The notes below the pieces were generated by a model that did no database searches, was not told the origin of the DNA, and was given only the letters and a program-made list of their open reading frames with translations. From positions 1 through 64,000 of the forward strand of contig NC_009523.1 of the NCBI RefSeq assembly GCF_000016665.1: a stretch of DNA of 64,000 nucleotides. Reading direction: 5' to 3'. This stretch comes from Roseiflexus sp. RS-1 (lineage in GTDB: Bacteria > Chloroflexota > Chloroflexia > Chloroflexales > Roseiflexaceae). The translations under genes and the position numbers were made by a program. This document shows positions 8,314 through 15,686 of the stretch, piece after piece. Positions within the stretch are counted from its first letter, which is position 1, and every line of letters begins with the position of its first letter.

Positions 8314-9039
8314 CTACGCCGATGTTGGCGAGCCGGTTGTCTTTTCTGCCGACGCCTCGACGCCATTCTCCGACGCCTGATCGGTTGGCGGCGCCGATCC
8401 TGCAGATGCCGGTTGCGTCTCTTCCGGTTTCGGCTTCAGATGTGACAGGGAACCGGTATCATTATACGCCAGCAATCGTGGCCCCATCCGGGTGAACCCG
8501 ATGGCGGTCACCGAGCAGGGAGCGACTTCGAGCCGCTGGAACAGGTCGATGTGGATGCCGATATAGTACGCCGTCGCCAACCGAATGGCATCGGCATGCG
8601 ACACAACCACGATCAACCCTTTCGGGTGGCGCGCGCGCAGCGCATCGAGCGCAGTCACGATCCGCATCTGCGTTTCGCCCAGCGTTTCGCCGTTCGGGAA
8701 ACGGGTGCCGCTGGGGTAATGCTGGATGCCGGGCCACAACTCGTGTTTGTACAGTTCCTTGAGTTCGGCGCCCTGCCACTCGCCGTAGTCCACCTCTTGC
8801 AGCGCCTCGACCAACCGGATCGAGAGACCTCGCGGCGCAGCAATCGCCTCGGCAGTTTCGACGGTGCGATCCAGCGGGCTGGAATAGATCGCGTCGATCG
8901 GCAGGTCTGCCAGGCGCGCCGCCAGATTGGCTGCCTGACGCCGCCCTTCTTCGTTCAGGCGCACTCCGGGGAGACGACCGGCAAGCCGACCGTACACCAT
9001 GTCGTTTGCGCCGTGACGAACCAGTAAGAGTACTGTCAC
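8314..9039 (-). CDS. Histidine phosphatase, MSMEG_4193-like (phosphomutase family)
   Basis: Histidine phosphatase superfamily protein with the RHG motif LLLVRHGAND near its N-terminus, SSPLDRTVETA (second arginine), YGEWQGAEL, and VVSHADAIR (second catalytic histidine). A Pro/Ala/Glu-rich tail of ~40 residues follows the domain. GTG 9039 is the preferred start: GAGGG lies 7 nt upstream. The ATG at 9066 sits only 3 nt from the TATAGT -10 (9070-9075), so transcription would start within or after it. It is the promoter-proximal gene of the trio with DUF3090 and the SCO1664-family protein. Which phospho-substrate it acts on is unknown. Confidence 0.85.
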   Translation of the reverse strand: MTVLLLVRHGANDMVYGRLAGRLPGVRLNEEGRRQAANLAARLADLPIDAIYSSPLDRTVETAEAIAAPRGLSIRLVEALQEVDYGEWQGAELKELYKHELWPGIQHYPSGTRFPNGETLGETQMRIVTALDALRARHPKGLIVVVSHADAIRLATAYYIGIHIDLFQRLEVAPCSVTAIGFTRMGPRLLAYNDTGSLSHLKPKPEETQPASAGSAPPTDQASENGVEASAEKTTGSPTSA

Positions 9040-9069
9040 GCTTTTACCCTCGTCAACATTTCTCATAGT

Positions 9070-9097
9070 ACTATACCATATTTCACTGGCGCTTCAA
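9070..9097 (-). promoter_or_regulatory. Promoter of the phosphatase/DUF3090/SCO1664 operon
   Basis: On the minus strand TTGAAG (9092-9097) and TATAGT (9070-9075) are separated by 16 nt, and the -10 is extended by TGG. The predicted transcription start near 9062 rules out the ATG at 9066 as translation start. Confidence 0.6.
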
Positions 9098-9117
9098 AGA
9101 CTCGCCTGAAAAGGAAG

Positions 9118-9187
9118 TGTTCACATTTCTCCTGGGGGCAGGGGCATCTTGCCCTCGCAGGCGCGTGTGCCACCCCAGGTGTGAACA
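9118..9187. repeat. Small element with terminal inverted repeats (MITE-like), copy 1
   Basis: TGTTCACA at 9118-9125 and CCTGGGG at 9131-9137 are mirrored by CCCCAGG at 9173-9179 and TGTGAACA at 9180-9187, leaving a 35-bp core with GGGGCATCTTGCCCTCG. The core and ends recur in inverse orientation at 61,009-61,096. The element is non-coding and about 70 bp, in the gap between the phosphatase operon and the photolyase gene. Confidence 0.6.
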
Positions 9188-9359
9188 GTTCCCCCAAAAC
9201 GTCTCAGGCGTTGCACCATGAAATGCCAGGATCGGATGGGCTCATGGTTGCAGCATTTCCGCAGCACGCGCGATACACCGCCAGCGCTGCCCCGGCATCC
9301 ACCGGTTTTGCGCAGACGTATCCCCTTCTGAAGGTCGGTTTTCGTCTTGCACGATTGAG

Positions 9360-10886
9360 ATGAGTGATACGCCGGTCACAGTCTGGATTCCTGGCGACCA
9401 GTTGCTGCGTGCGCACCCGGCGATTGAGGCGGCGGAGTCTCGTTCTGGTCGTCGAAATATCCGCATTGTCCTGGTGGAAAGCGATGCGCGGATAGCGCAG
9501 TTGCCCTACCAGCGCAAGAAGATCGTCCTGATCCTCAGTGCTATGCGCCACTACGCAGCAGCGCTGCGCGAGCGCGGGTACCTGGTCGATGAGGTGCGCG
9601 CGCCGTCATTTGCGGAGGGGTTGCAGCATCACGTTGCGCAGCATCGATCGCAGCGCCTGGTGACCATGGCGGCTGCCGAGTATGAGACGCGACGCTTCCA
9701 GCACGAAACCCTCCACGCCCTTCTTGGGATTCCGGTCGACGTACTCCCGAACACGCAGTTTCTTGTCGGTCAGTACGATCCTTTCCCGGCTATCGAGCCG
9801 TCGCAGCGCGTGATCATGGAGCGCTTCTACCGCGCGATGCGCCGCCGCTTCGCGGTGTTGATCGAACCGGACGGTTCGCCGACCGGCGGGGAATGGAACT
9901 TCGACCGCCAGAATCGCCGTCCGTTGCCCCGCACGGTTGCGCCGCCGCCGCCGATCACCTTCGAGCCGGATGCGATCACACGCCAGGTGATGACCGACGT
10001 CGATGCGCGCGGCAGCGGGGTCGGCACAGCAACCGGATTTGCGCTCGCCGTCACCCACGCGCAGGCGGAAGCGGCGCTCAACGACTTCATCACCAATCGC
10101 CTGGCGGCATTCGGACCCTACGAGGACGCCATGAGCGCCACGCATGATGTGGTGTTCCACTCAATGCTCTCGCCCTACGTTAATATCGGTCTGCTCGAAC
10201 CGTTGCAGATGGTGCGCGCTGCTGAGGAAGCATACCGCACCGGCGCCGCCCCGATCCAGTCAGTCGAGGGATTCGTGCGCCAGGTCATCGGCTGGCGCGA
10301 GTATATCTACTGGCAGTACTGGCGGTTGATGCCCGCATTGCGCGATGCGAACGCCTGGAATGCGATGCGTCCGCTGCCGCGCTTCTTCTGGAATGGCGAA
10401 ACCGACATGCGTTGCCTGCGCCATGTTATCAAGCGTGCAATTGCGACCGGCTACACCCACCATATCGAACGTCTGATGGTGGTCTGCAACTTTTGCCTGC
10501 TGGCAGGAATCCGCCCTTCAGAGGTCAATGACTGGTTCCTGGCGCACTACATCGACGCCTATGATTGGGTGATGCAGCCAAATGTGATCGGTATGGGGCT
10601 GAACGCCGATGGCGGGTTGACGGCGACCAAACCGTATATCGCTTCGGCTGCGTATATCAACCGGATGAGCGACTACTGCGATGGGTGTCGCTACAACCCG
10701 AAGCAGCGCGTCGGACCGGATGCCTGTCCGTTCAATACGCTCTACTGGAACTTTTTGATCCAGCATGAAACGACGCTCCGCGCCAATCCACGGCTTGGTC
10801 CGGCAGTGCTGGGGCTGGCGCGACTCGACGCTACCGAACGCGCAGCGATCATGCGCGAGGCTGCGGGGTTGGTGGAGGGGTTGTAG
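9360..10886 (+). CDS. Iron-sulfur (FeS-BCP/PhrB-type) photolyase/cryptochrome
   Basis: A 508-residue member of the FeS-containing bacterial cryptochrome/photolyase group (prokaryotic (6-4) photolyases such as Agrobacterium PhrB). It has the N-terminal antenna domain (VWIPGDQLL, YQRKKIVLILSAMRHYA) and the helical FAD domain (FVRQVIGWREYIYWQYW, VMQPNVIGMG, YIASAAYINRMSDYC). Four cysteines at 352, 440, 443 and 456 have the same spacing as the [4Fe-4S] ligands of PhrB (350, 438, 441, 454 from the literature), so the cluster is expected. It would repair UV photoproducts using light. A TIR-bounded element starts 5 bp past the stop. A second, split photolyase set lies at 13.3-15.7 kb. Confidence 0.92.
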   Translation: MSDTPVTVWIPGDQLLRAHPAIEAAESRSGRRNIRIVLVESDARIAQLPYQRKKIVLILSAMRHYAAALRERGYLVDEVRAPSFAEGLQHHVAQHRSQRLVTMAAAEYETRRFQHETLHALLGIPVDVLPNTQFLVGQYDPFPAIEPSQRVIMERFYRAMRRRFAVLIEPDGSPTGGEWNFDRQNRRPLPRTVAPPPPITFEPDAITRQVMTDVDARGSGVGTATGFALAVTHAQAEAALNDFITNRLAAFGPYEDAMSATHDVVFHSMLSPYVNIGLLEPLQMVRAAEEAYRTGAAPIQSVEGFVRQVIGWREYIYWQYWRLMPALRDANAWNAMRPLPRFFWNGETDMRCLRHVIKRAIATGYTHHIERLMVVCNFCLLAGIRPSEVNDWFLAHYIDAYDWVMQPNVIGMGLNADGGLTATKPYIASAAYINRMSDYCDGCRYNPKQRVGPDACPFNTLYWNFLIQHETTLRANPRLGPAVLGLARLDATERAAIMREAAGLVEGL

Positions 10887-10891
10887 GGGTT

Positions 10892-11257
10892 TATAGCGGT
10901 TCTCAGATGCATTGAACCCTTGACCGGATTTCTGGAGCGTTCCATCTTCGCCTCCGGCGGGTTGATGAAGATTGAAAATTAAATCCGCTATACTGCGCTA
11001 GCCGTGGGGCTGAAGCCCTCGGCTAACCAGGGCAAAGCCCGCCTGCGCGGGCTACACCGGATTATTTATTCAAAGACCATAAGCCCTGGCTGAGGTCGGG
11101 CAAGCCCTGCGGGCTGGATCAACCCCGGTCCCCCCGAAATATGGCAAGGATAACCGAAACGCCAGCCCCGCAGGGGCTTCCATGCGCTCAGGGAGGGCTT
11201 GAGCCCGCACGTACTGCGGTCGTCCGACGAGGTTCAACCTCTATGAGAATTGCTATA
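10892..11257. mobile_element. Non-autonomous element with terminal inverted repeats (366 bp)
   Basis: TATAGCGGTTCTCA at 10892-10905 is mirrored by TGAGAATTGCTATA at 11244-11257 (2 mismatches), and similarity continues inward (TTGAACC on both sides). The interior has no gene but several GC-rich hairpins, including GGCTGAAGCCCTCGGCT and GCCCGCCTGCGCGGGC. About 100 bp of the interior (from 10981) is nearly identical to 17,527-17,630, and the same terminal sequence recurs at 18,072-18,096. No transposase is present, so it would have to move in trans. The gap 10887-11401 otherwise holds an AT-rich leader for the next gene. Confidence 0.65.
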
Positions 11258-11401
11258 GATATCAGAGTCTTGATAATGGTGATCCCTAAACTTTCTGTAA
11301 CTTGACGAATTGACACTGTATATAATTATAATTTTCGATGCACAGTCTCGTTATTACTGATGACGATGGCTGATGAGCACGCATCATTTCAGGAGGTTAC
11401 T

Positions 11402-13084
11402 GTGGTTTCTCTCAAAACCATTGCCCACTTTTGTTCAATGCTTTTGCTGCTGGCGTTGATACTGACACCGGCGGGGTCTGTTCGCGCTGCGCCGGGGAAT
11501 ACCATTCGTGTCTCAGTTGCTTCGGATGGAACGCAAGCAAATGGCGGGTCTTTCACTCCTTCCATCTCTGCCGACGGGCGCTATGTGGCATTTGCATCAA
11601 TTGCTGTAAATCTGGTGAGTGGGGATACAAATGGCGTCCAAGACATCTTCGTTCACGACCGGCAGACGGGCCAGACGACTCGCGTTTCAGTCGCTTCAGG
11701 CGGAGCGCAAGCGAATGGCCCTTCATTTGATCCCTCCATCTCCGCCGACGGGCGCTATGTGGCGTTTGCATCGCTTGCCACCAACCTGGTGAGCGGGGAT
11801 ACGAATAACGAACAAGACATCTTCGTCCACGACCGGCAGACTGGTCAGACCACCCGCGTCTCGGTGGCTACAGGCGGAGGACAAGCCAACCTCGCTTCGT
11901 CTGATCCTTCCATCTCTGCTGATGGGCGCTACGTGGCATTTGAGTCGATTGCCAGCAACCTGGTGAGTGGGGATACGAACAATACTGGAGACATCTTCGT
12001 CCACGACCGGCAGACAGGCGCCACCACCCGTGTCTCTATCGGTCCGGGAGGCACGCAAGCGAATCGCGGGTCACTCGCTCCCTCTATCTCCGCTGACGGG
12101 CGCTATGTGGCATTTCATTCATCTGCCACAAACCTGGTGAGCGGGGTTACGAATGGCACCACACACATCTTCGTCCACGACCGGCAGACAGGTGCTACCA
12201 CTCGCGTCTCTGTCGCTTCTGATGGAACGGAAGGGAACAGTGTATCAATTAAACCCTCCATCTCCGCCGACGGGCGCTACGTGGCGTTTCAGTCGATAGC
12301 CACAAACCTGGTGAGTGGGGATACGAATGGTACCCAAGACATCTTCGTTCACGACCGGCAGACCGGCCAGACCACCCGCGTCTCTGTCGCTTCTGATGGA
12401 ACGGAAGGAAACAGTGGGTCAAATGATCCCTCCATCTCCGCCAACGGGCGCTATGTGGCATTTCAGTCGCAGGCTAACAACCTGGTGAGCGGGGATACTG
12501 GTTTCATCACAGACATCTTCATTCATGACCGGCAGACTGGGGTCACCACCCGTGTCTCTATTGCTTTCGACGGGACGGAAGCGAACAACGTGTCATCTGC
12601 TCCTTCCATCTCTGCCGATGGGCGCTATATAGCATTTGAGTCGAATGCCAGCAACCTGGTAGACGGGGATACGAATGGTACCCAAGACATCTTCGTTCAT
12701 GATAGAGAAGACAACACTGCCCCCACTGTTGTCTCTATCACTCGCGCCGACCCGAACCCGACCAGTGCCGCCAGCGTGCGCTTCACGGTCACATTCTCTG
12801 AACCTGTGACTGGCGTGGACGCAAGCGACTTCGCCCTTACTACCACCGGCAGTCTAAGCGGCATGAGCGTCACGAGCGTCAGCGGTTCGGGCAACACTTA
12901 CTCCGTCACGGTAAGCACCGGTACAGGCACAGGCACGCTGCGGCTGGACGTGATCGATAACGATACTATTATCGATGCAGCTGGCAATCCCCTCGGCGGT
13001 TCGGGTTTCGGCAATGGGAACTTCACCGATGGGGAGATCTACACCATCCAGAAGGCCATCTTTTTGCCTTTGATCGTTCGTTAG
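11402..13084 (+). CDS. Secreted seven-repeat beta-propeller (PD40/TolB-like) protein with Ig-like C-terminal domain
   Basis: A signal peptide (about 1-32, hydrophobic core ending SVRAAPG) is followed by seven repeats of ~58 residues. Each has a core like PSISADGRYVAF, then NLVSGDTN, then DIFVHDRQTG-TTRVS: PD40/WD40-like blades, seven making one full propeller. The repeats are very similar at DNA level, suggesting recent duplication. After DNTAPTVVSI comes a bacterial Ig-like domain (SEPVTGVDASDF, IDAAGNPL) and a C-terminus ending IFLPLIVR, a tail often seen on Chloroflexota exported proteins. GTG 11402 is chosen because AGGAGG lies 5 nt upstream; the frame opens earlier at 11360. Function is probably cell-surface or extracellular binding; the ligand is unknown. 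Confidence 0.85.
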   Translation: MVSLKTIAHFCSMLLLLALILTPAGSVRAAPGNTIRVSVASDGTQANGGSFTPSISADGRYVAFASIAVNLVSGDTNGVQDIFVHDRQTGQTTRVSVASGGAQANGPSFDPSISADGRYVAFASLATNLVSGDTNNEQDIFVHDRQTGQTTRVSVATGGGQANLASSDPSISADGRYVAFESIASNLVSGDTNNTGDIFVHDRQTGATTRVSIGPGGTQANRGSLAPSISADGRYVAFHSSATNLVSGVTNGTTHIFVHDRQTGATTRVSVASDGTEGNSVSIKPSISADGRYVAFQSIATNLVSGDTNGTQDIFVHDRQTGQTTRVSVASDGTEGNSGSNDPSISANGRYVAFQSQANNLVSGDTGFITDIFIHDRQTGVTTRVSIAFDGTEANNVSSAPSISADGRYIAFESNASNLVDGDTNGTQDIFVHDREDNTAPTVVSITRADPNPTSAASVRFTVTFSEPVTGVDASDFALTTTGSLSGMSVTSVSGSGNTYSVTVSTGTGTGTLRLDVIDNDTIIDAAGNPLGGSGFGNGNFTDGEIYTIQKAIFLPLIVR

Positions 13085-13092
13085 CAGTGTTT

Positions 13093-13151
13093 CTGGTGCA
13101 AAACTCTCGAACGGACTGCCTGAACAGGCGTCATGCTGAGTTTTGCACCAG
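13093..13151. terminator. Inverted repeat after the propeller gene
   Basis: CTGGTGCAAAACTC (13093-13106) pairs perfectly with GAGTTTTGCACCAG (13138-13151), enclosing a smaller CTGCCTGAACAGGC-type hairpin. It starts 8 nt after the stop. Transcription terminator or a small repeat element are both possible; there is no U-tract. Confidence 0.5.
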
Positions 13152-13301
13152 GTCATCCGGCTCTTGGGTGGCGCCTTTACATTGCCATCTTATGAGTCTC
13201 GCGCAAGAAGAAAGGTTGTTTTGCCGCAGAGGCACACATAGAGCGCGCGTGGAGAAAACCGTGTCCAGGTTTGCTGACCCATCCACCAATTCGCTTATTG
13301 C

Positions 13302-13316
13302 GTAACGTATCGTTAC
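13302..13316. promoter_or_regulatory. Palindromic operator-like site upstream of the split photolyase genes
   Basis: GTAACG-TAT-CGTTAC is a perfect 15-bp inverted repeat ending 19 nt before the ATG at 13336, where a repressor or activator of the gene run could bind. The regulator is not identified. Confidence 0.4.
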
Positions 13317-13335
13317 CAATAGCAGGAAGTTGCCT

Positions 13336-14148
13336 ATGTCCTCCAACATGCGCCGGGAGTTTGCCAGCCGCGATGAGTTGATCGCCTACCTGCGCCGTGA
13401 GTTTCCGCAGGCTGCGGCACGGAGCGGTGAGGTGAGCGCGATCCGTGGCGGACGGCAGGAAGCGGAGGTGCGCTTGCAGCGCATCGACCCGCGCCGCTAC
13501 GCCGCCACACGCAACTACCTGAATGGTGCGGTCACCCATCTGTCGCCCTACATCCGCTATGGCGTGCTCAGTCTGGCGGAGGTGCGCGACGCTGCGCTCA
13601 GTCGGGTGCGCCGCCCCGCCGATGCTGCCAAACTGGTGAGTGAACTGGGATGGCGCGACTACTGGCAGCGGCTCTACGAACGCCTTGGCGATGATGTCTG
13701 GCGCGATCAGGAGCCATACAAGACTGGTTACCGCGCCGACGAGTATGCCGCCGAACTGCCGGACGACATCATTGAAGGGCGTACAGGGCTGGCATGTATG
13801 GACGCATTCAGCCGCGACCTGCGCTCCACCGGCTACCTCCACAACCATGCGCGCATGTGGCTGGCATCGTATGTGGTACACTGGCGACGAGTCGCGTGGC
13901 AGGCGGGTGCGCGCTGGTTTCTCGAACACCTGCTCGACGGCGACCCGGCGAGCAACAATCTGTCGTGGCAGTGGGTGGCGAGCACCTTCAGCCATAAACC
14001 GTACATCTTCAATCGTGAAAACCTGGAACGTTTTACCGATGGCGTCTACTGCCGCACATGCCCCCTCTACGGACGCTGCGACTTCGAAGGAACCCACGAG
14101 GCGCTGAACCGGCGTCTCTTTCGTGATGCAACCGACGCTGGCGGATGA
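13336..14148 (+). CDS. Stand-alone photolyase/cryptochrome FAD-binding domain protein
   Basis: A 270-residue protein made of the photolyase C-terminal FAD domain only. Seen: NYLNGAVTHLSPYIRYGVLS (FAD phosphate/adenine region), LVSELGWRDYWQ, TGYLHNHARMWLASY, and NNLSWQWVASTFSHK with YIFNRENLERF. The N-terminal antenna domain of ordinary photolyases (about 150-200 residues) is missing. A matching antenna-like domain is encoded separately at 15,231-15,686, two genes on. The C-terminus adds a cysteine group in YCRTCPLYGRC. ATG 13336 follows AGGAAG; TTG 13330 is an alternative. The next gene overlaps this one by 23 nt, so translation is coupled. Light-driven repair or photoreception is inferred. 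Confidence 0.85.
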   Translation: MSSNMRREFASRDELIAYLRREFPQAAARSGEVSAIRGGRQEAEVRLQRIDPRRYAATRNYLNGAVTHLSPYIRYGVLSLAEVRDAALSRVRRPADAAKLVSELGWRDYWQRLYERLGDDVWRDQEPYKTGYRADEYAAELPDDIIEGRTGLACMDAFSRDLRSTGYLHNHARMWLASYVVHWRRVAWQAGARWFLEHLLDGDPASNNLSWQWVASTFSHKPYIFNRENLERFTDGVYCRTCPLYGRCDFEGTHEALNRRLFRDATDAGG

Positions 14149-15151
14149 ATATGCGATGGGCTTTTATACACTGCGCAGAGAGCGCGATCCGGAACAACTC
14201 GATGCAGTCACCCGTCTGAATATTGAAGACCTGATCGCTTCGTTCAAACTCGACCGTATCCGGCGCGGTCGCCGCCTGCTGGAGTTGATCTGCTGGCTCC
14301 CTGCGCGCCGCTTTGCGCATCAGATCCTGGCGTATGAACAGATGGTCGGCTCGTGTGGTCTGCACGTCGGCGCATCGTGGATCGTGCATACCTTCGCCCG
14401 TCGTCTCGAAATCTATGGGGCAGAACTGGTTCCCCGGCGAGGTCCGCTGCTGGTGCTCTCGAACCATCCAGGGATGTCGGACGCGATGGCGCTGTTCACA
14501 GCGCTGTGCCGCGCCGATCTGAAGGTCATCGCCGCCGAGCGCAAACTGTTGCGTCTGCTGCCGAACATCAGCAGCCATCTGGTGTTCATACCGGAAGGCG
14601 AAGACGAAAGCCGCGGACGTATGAGCGGCATGCGCGCAATCGCGGCACATCTCCGACGCGGCGGCGCGGCGCTGATCTACCCTGCCGGCAGGATCGAACC
14701 CGACCCGCTGGTCATGCCCGACGCCATCGATGCTCTGGCGAACTGGTCGGAAAGTGTGACCCTCTTTGCGCGGCTGGCGCCGGAGACGCTCGTGTTGCCG
14801 GTCGCAGTCGGTGGAACGATTTCGGCTGCCGCACTGCGCAATCCGATACCGCGTCTCTACCGTAAACGGCGCGACCGTGAGTGGGCAGCGGCGACGCTCC
14901 AGGTGCTGATACCAGCATACCGACCGCCGGTGGTGCGCGTCGTTTTTGCCGAACCGTTCCAGGCTGCCGGTCTCGCAGAACTCGGTGGTCCACCCGATAT
15001 TATGCGCGCCATCACCAGGCGCGTCGCCGATGCCATGCGGCGAATGCAGACGCCAGACCCGATGAATGTCATCCGGGCAGGTGATGAGTCAATCATCGAG
15101 CAACCGGCGCATCTGGCGTCATCACGCGAGCACATCGGTGCATGCAGGTGA
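14126..15151 (+). CDS. PlsC-like acyltransferase family protein
   Basis: About 341 residues with the glycerolphosphate acyltransferase pattern: NHPGMSD (the NH-x4-D catalytic motif) near residue 112, then VFIPEGEDES and IYPAGRIEPDP (phosphate-binding-like block) and VLPVAVGGTISA. The family transfers acyl chains from acyl-ACP or acyl-CoA to lysophospholipids or related alcohols at the membrane. The N-terminal 100 residues are helical and basic with no clear membrane span. It overlaps the photolyase FAD-domain gene and is 79 bp before the antenna-domain gene, so it is embedded between the two halves of a split photolyase. Why a lipid acyltransferase sits there is unclear. GTG 14123 is an alternative start. 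Confidence 0.82.
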   Translation: MQPTLADEYAMGFYTLRRERDPEQLDAVTRLNIEDLIASFKLDRIRRGRRLLELICWLPARRFAHQILAYEQMVGSCGLHVGASWIVHTFARRLEIYGAELVPRRGPLLVLSNHPGMSDAMALFTALCRADLKVIAAERKLLRLLPNISSHLVFIPEGEDESRGRMSGMRAIAAHLRRGGAALIYPAGRIEPDPLVMPDAIDALANWSESVTLFARLAPETLVLPVAVGGTISAAALRNPIPRLYRKRRDREWAAATLQVLIPAYRPPVVRVVFAEPFQAAGLAELGGPPDIMRAITRRVADAMRRMQTPDPMNVIRAGDESIIEQPAHLASSREHIGACR

Positions 15152-15230
15152 CGGGCACAGGAGCGAAGGGAACAGTCATACGGGACAGGCAGGCGGGGGC
15201 GGTTTTTTTGACGGAAAGAGGGAACACCTG

Positions 15231-15686
15231 ATGACAACGCGCCAATTCACACGCCCGATTGTGTGGGTTCACGGTGACTGCCTGAGTCCGTATGGACCGG
15301 CGCTCACGGCGTATCCCGGCGCACCCGCGATCTGGGTGTGGGACGATGCCCTGCTCGAGGAGTGGCGAATCTCGCTGAAACGGATCGTCTTCATCTACGA
15401 GTGTCTACTGGATCTGCCGGTCGTCATCCGTCGCGGCGATGTGGCGACCGAAGTTCTGGCATTCGCCCGCGAGCACGCTGCCGATGGCATCGCAACCGCT
15501 TCGAGTCCCAGCCCGCGCTTCCGCGCGATCTGCAACCGTCTGCGCAGTGAATTGCCTGTCGCCGTTTTGCCGGTCGAGCCATTTCTGACGTATACTGGTC
15601 GCCTGGATCTCCGCCGTTTTTCACGCTACTGGGCAACGGCGGAGAAGTACGCCTTCGGGCAGAAGCCGCTGTTCGACGAACAATGA
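15231..15686 (+). CDS. Stand-alone photolyase N-terminal (antenna/Rossmann-like) domain protein
   Basis: A 151-residue protein resembling the alpha/beta N-terminal domain of DNA photolyases: first strand PIVWVHGDCLSP, then AIWVWDDALL, a helix RIVFIYECLLDLP, strand VVIRRGDVATEV, helix LAFAREHAADGI and ASSPSPRFRAICNRL. No FAD-binding helices follow. Together with the FAD-only protein at 13,336 it looks like a photolyase divided into two polypeptides. ATG 15231 is preferred (GAGGG 9 nt upstream); the frame is open back to 15066 but that part is unlike the family. Its stop overlaps the start of the GH13 gene (ATGA). Assignment to the antenna fold rests on pattern recognition and is moderately certain. 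Confidence 0.65.
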   Translation: MTTRQFTRPIVWVHGDCLSPYGPALTAYPGAPAIWVWDDALLEEWRISLKRIVFIYECLLDLPVVIRRGDVATEVLAFAREHAADGIATASSPSPRFRAICNRLRSELPVAVLPVEPFLTYTGRLDLRRFSRYWATAEKYAFGQKPLFDEQ

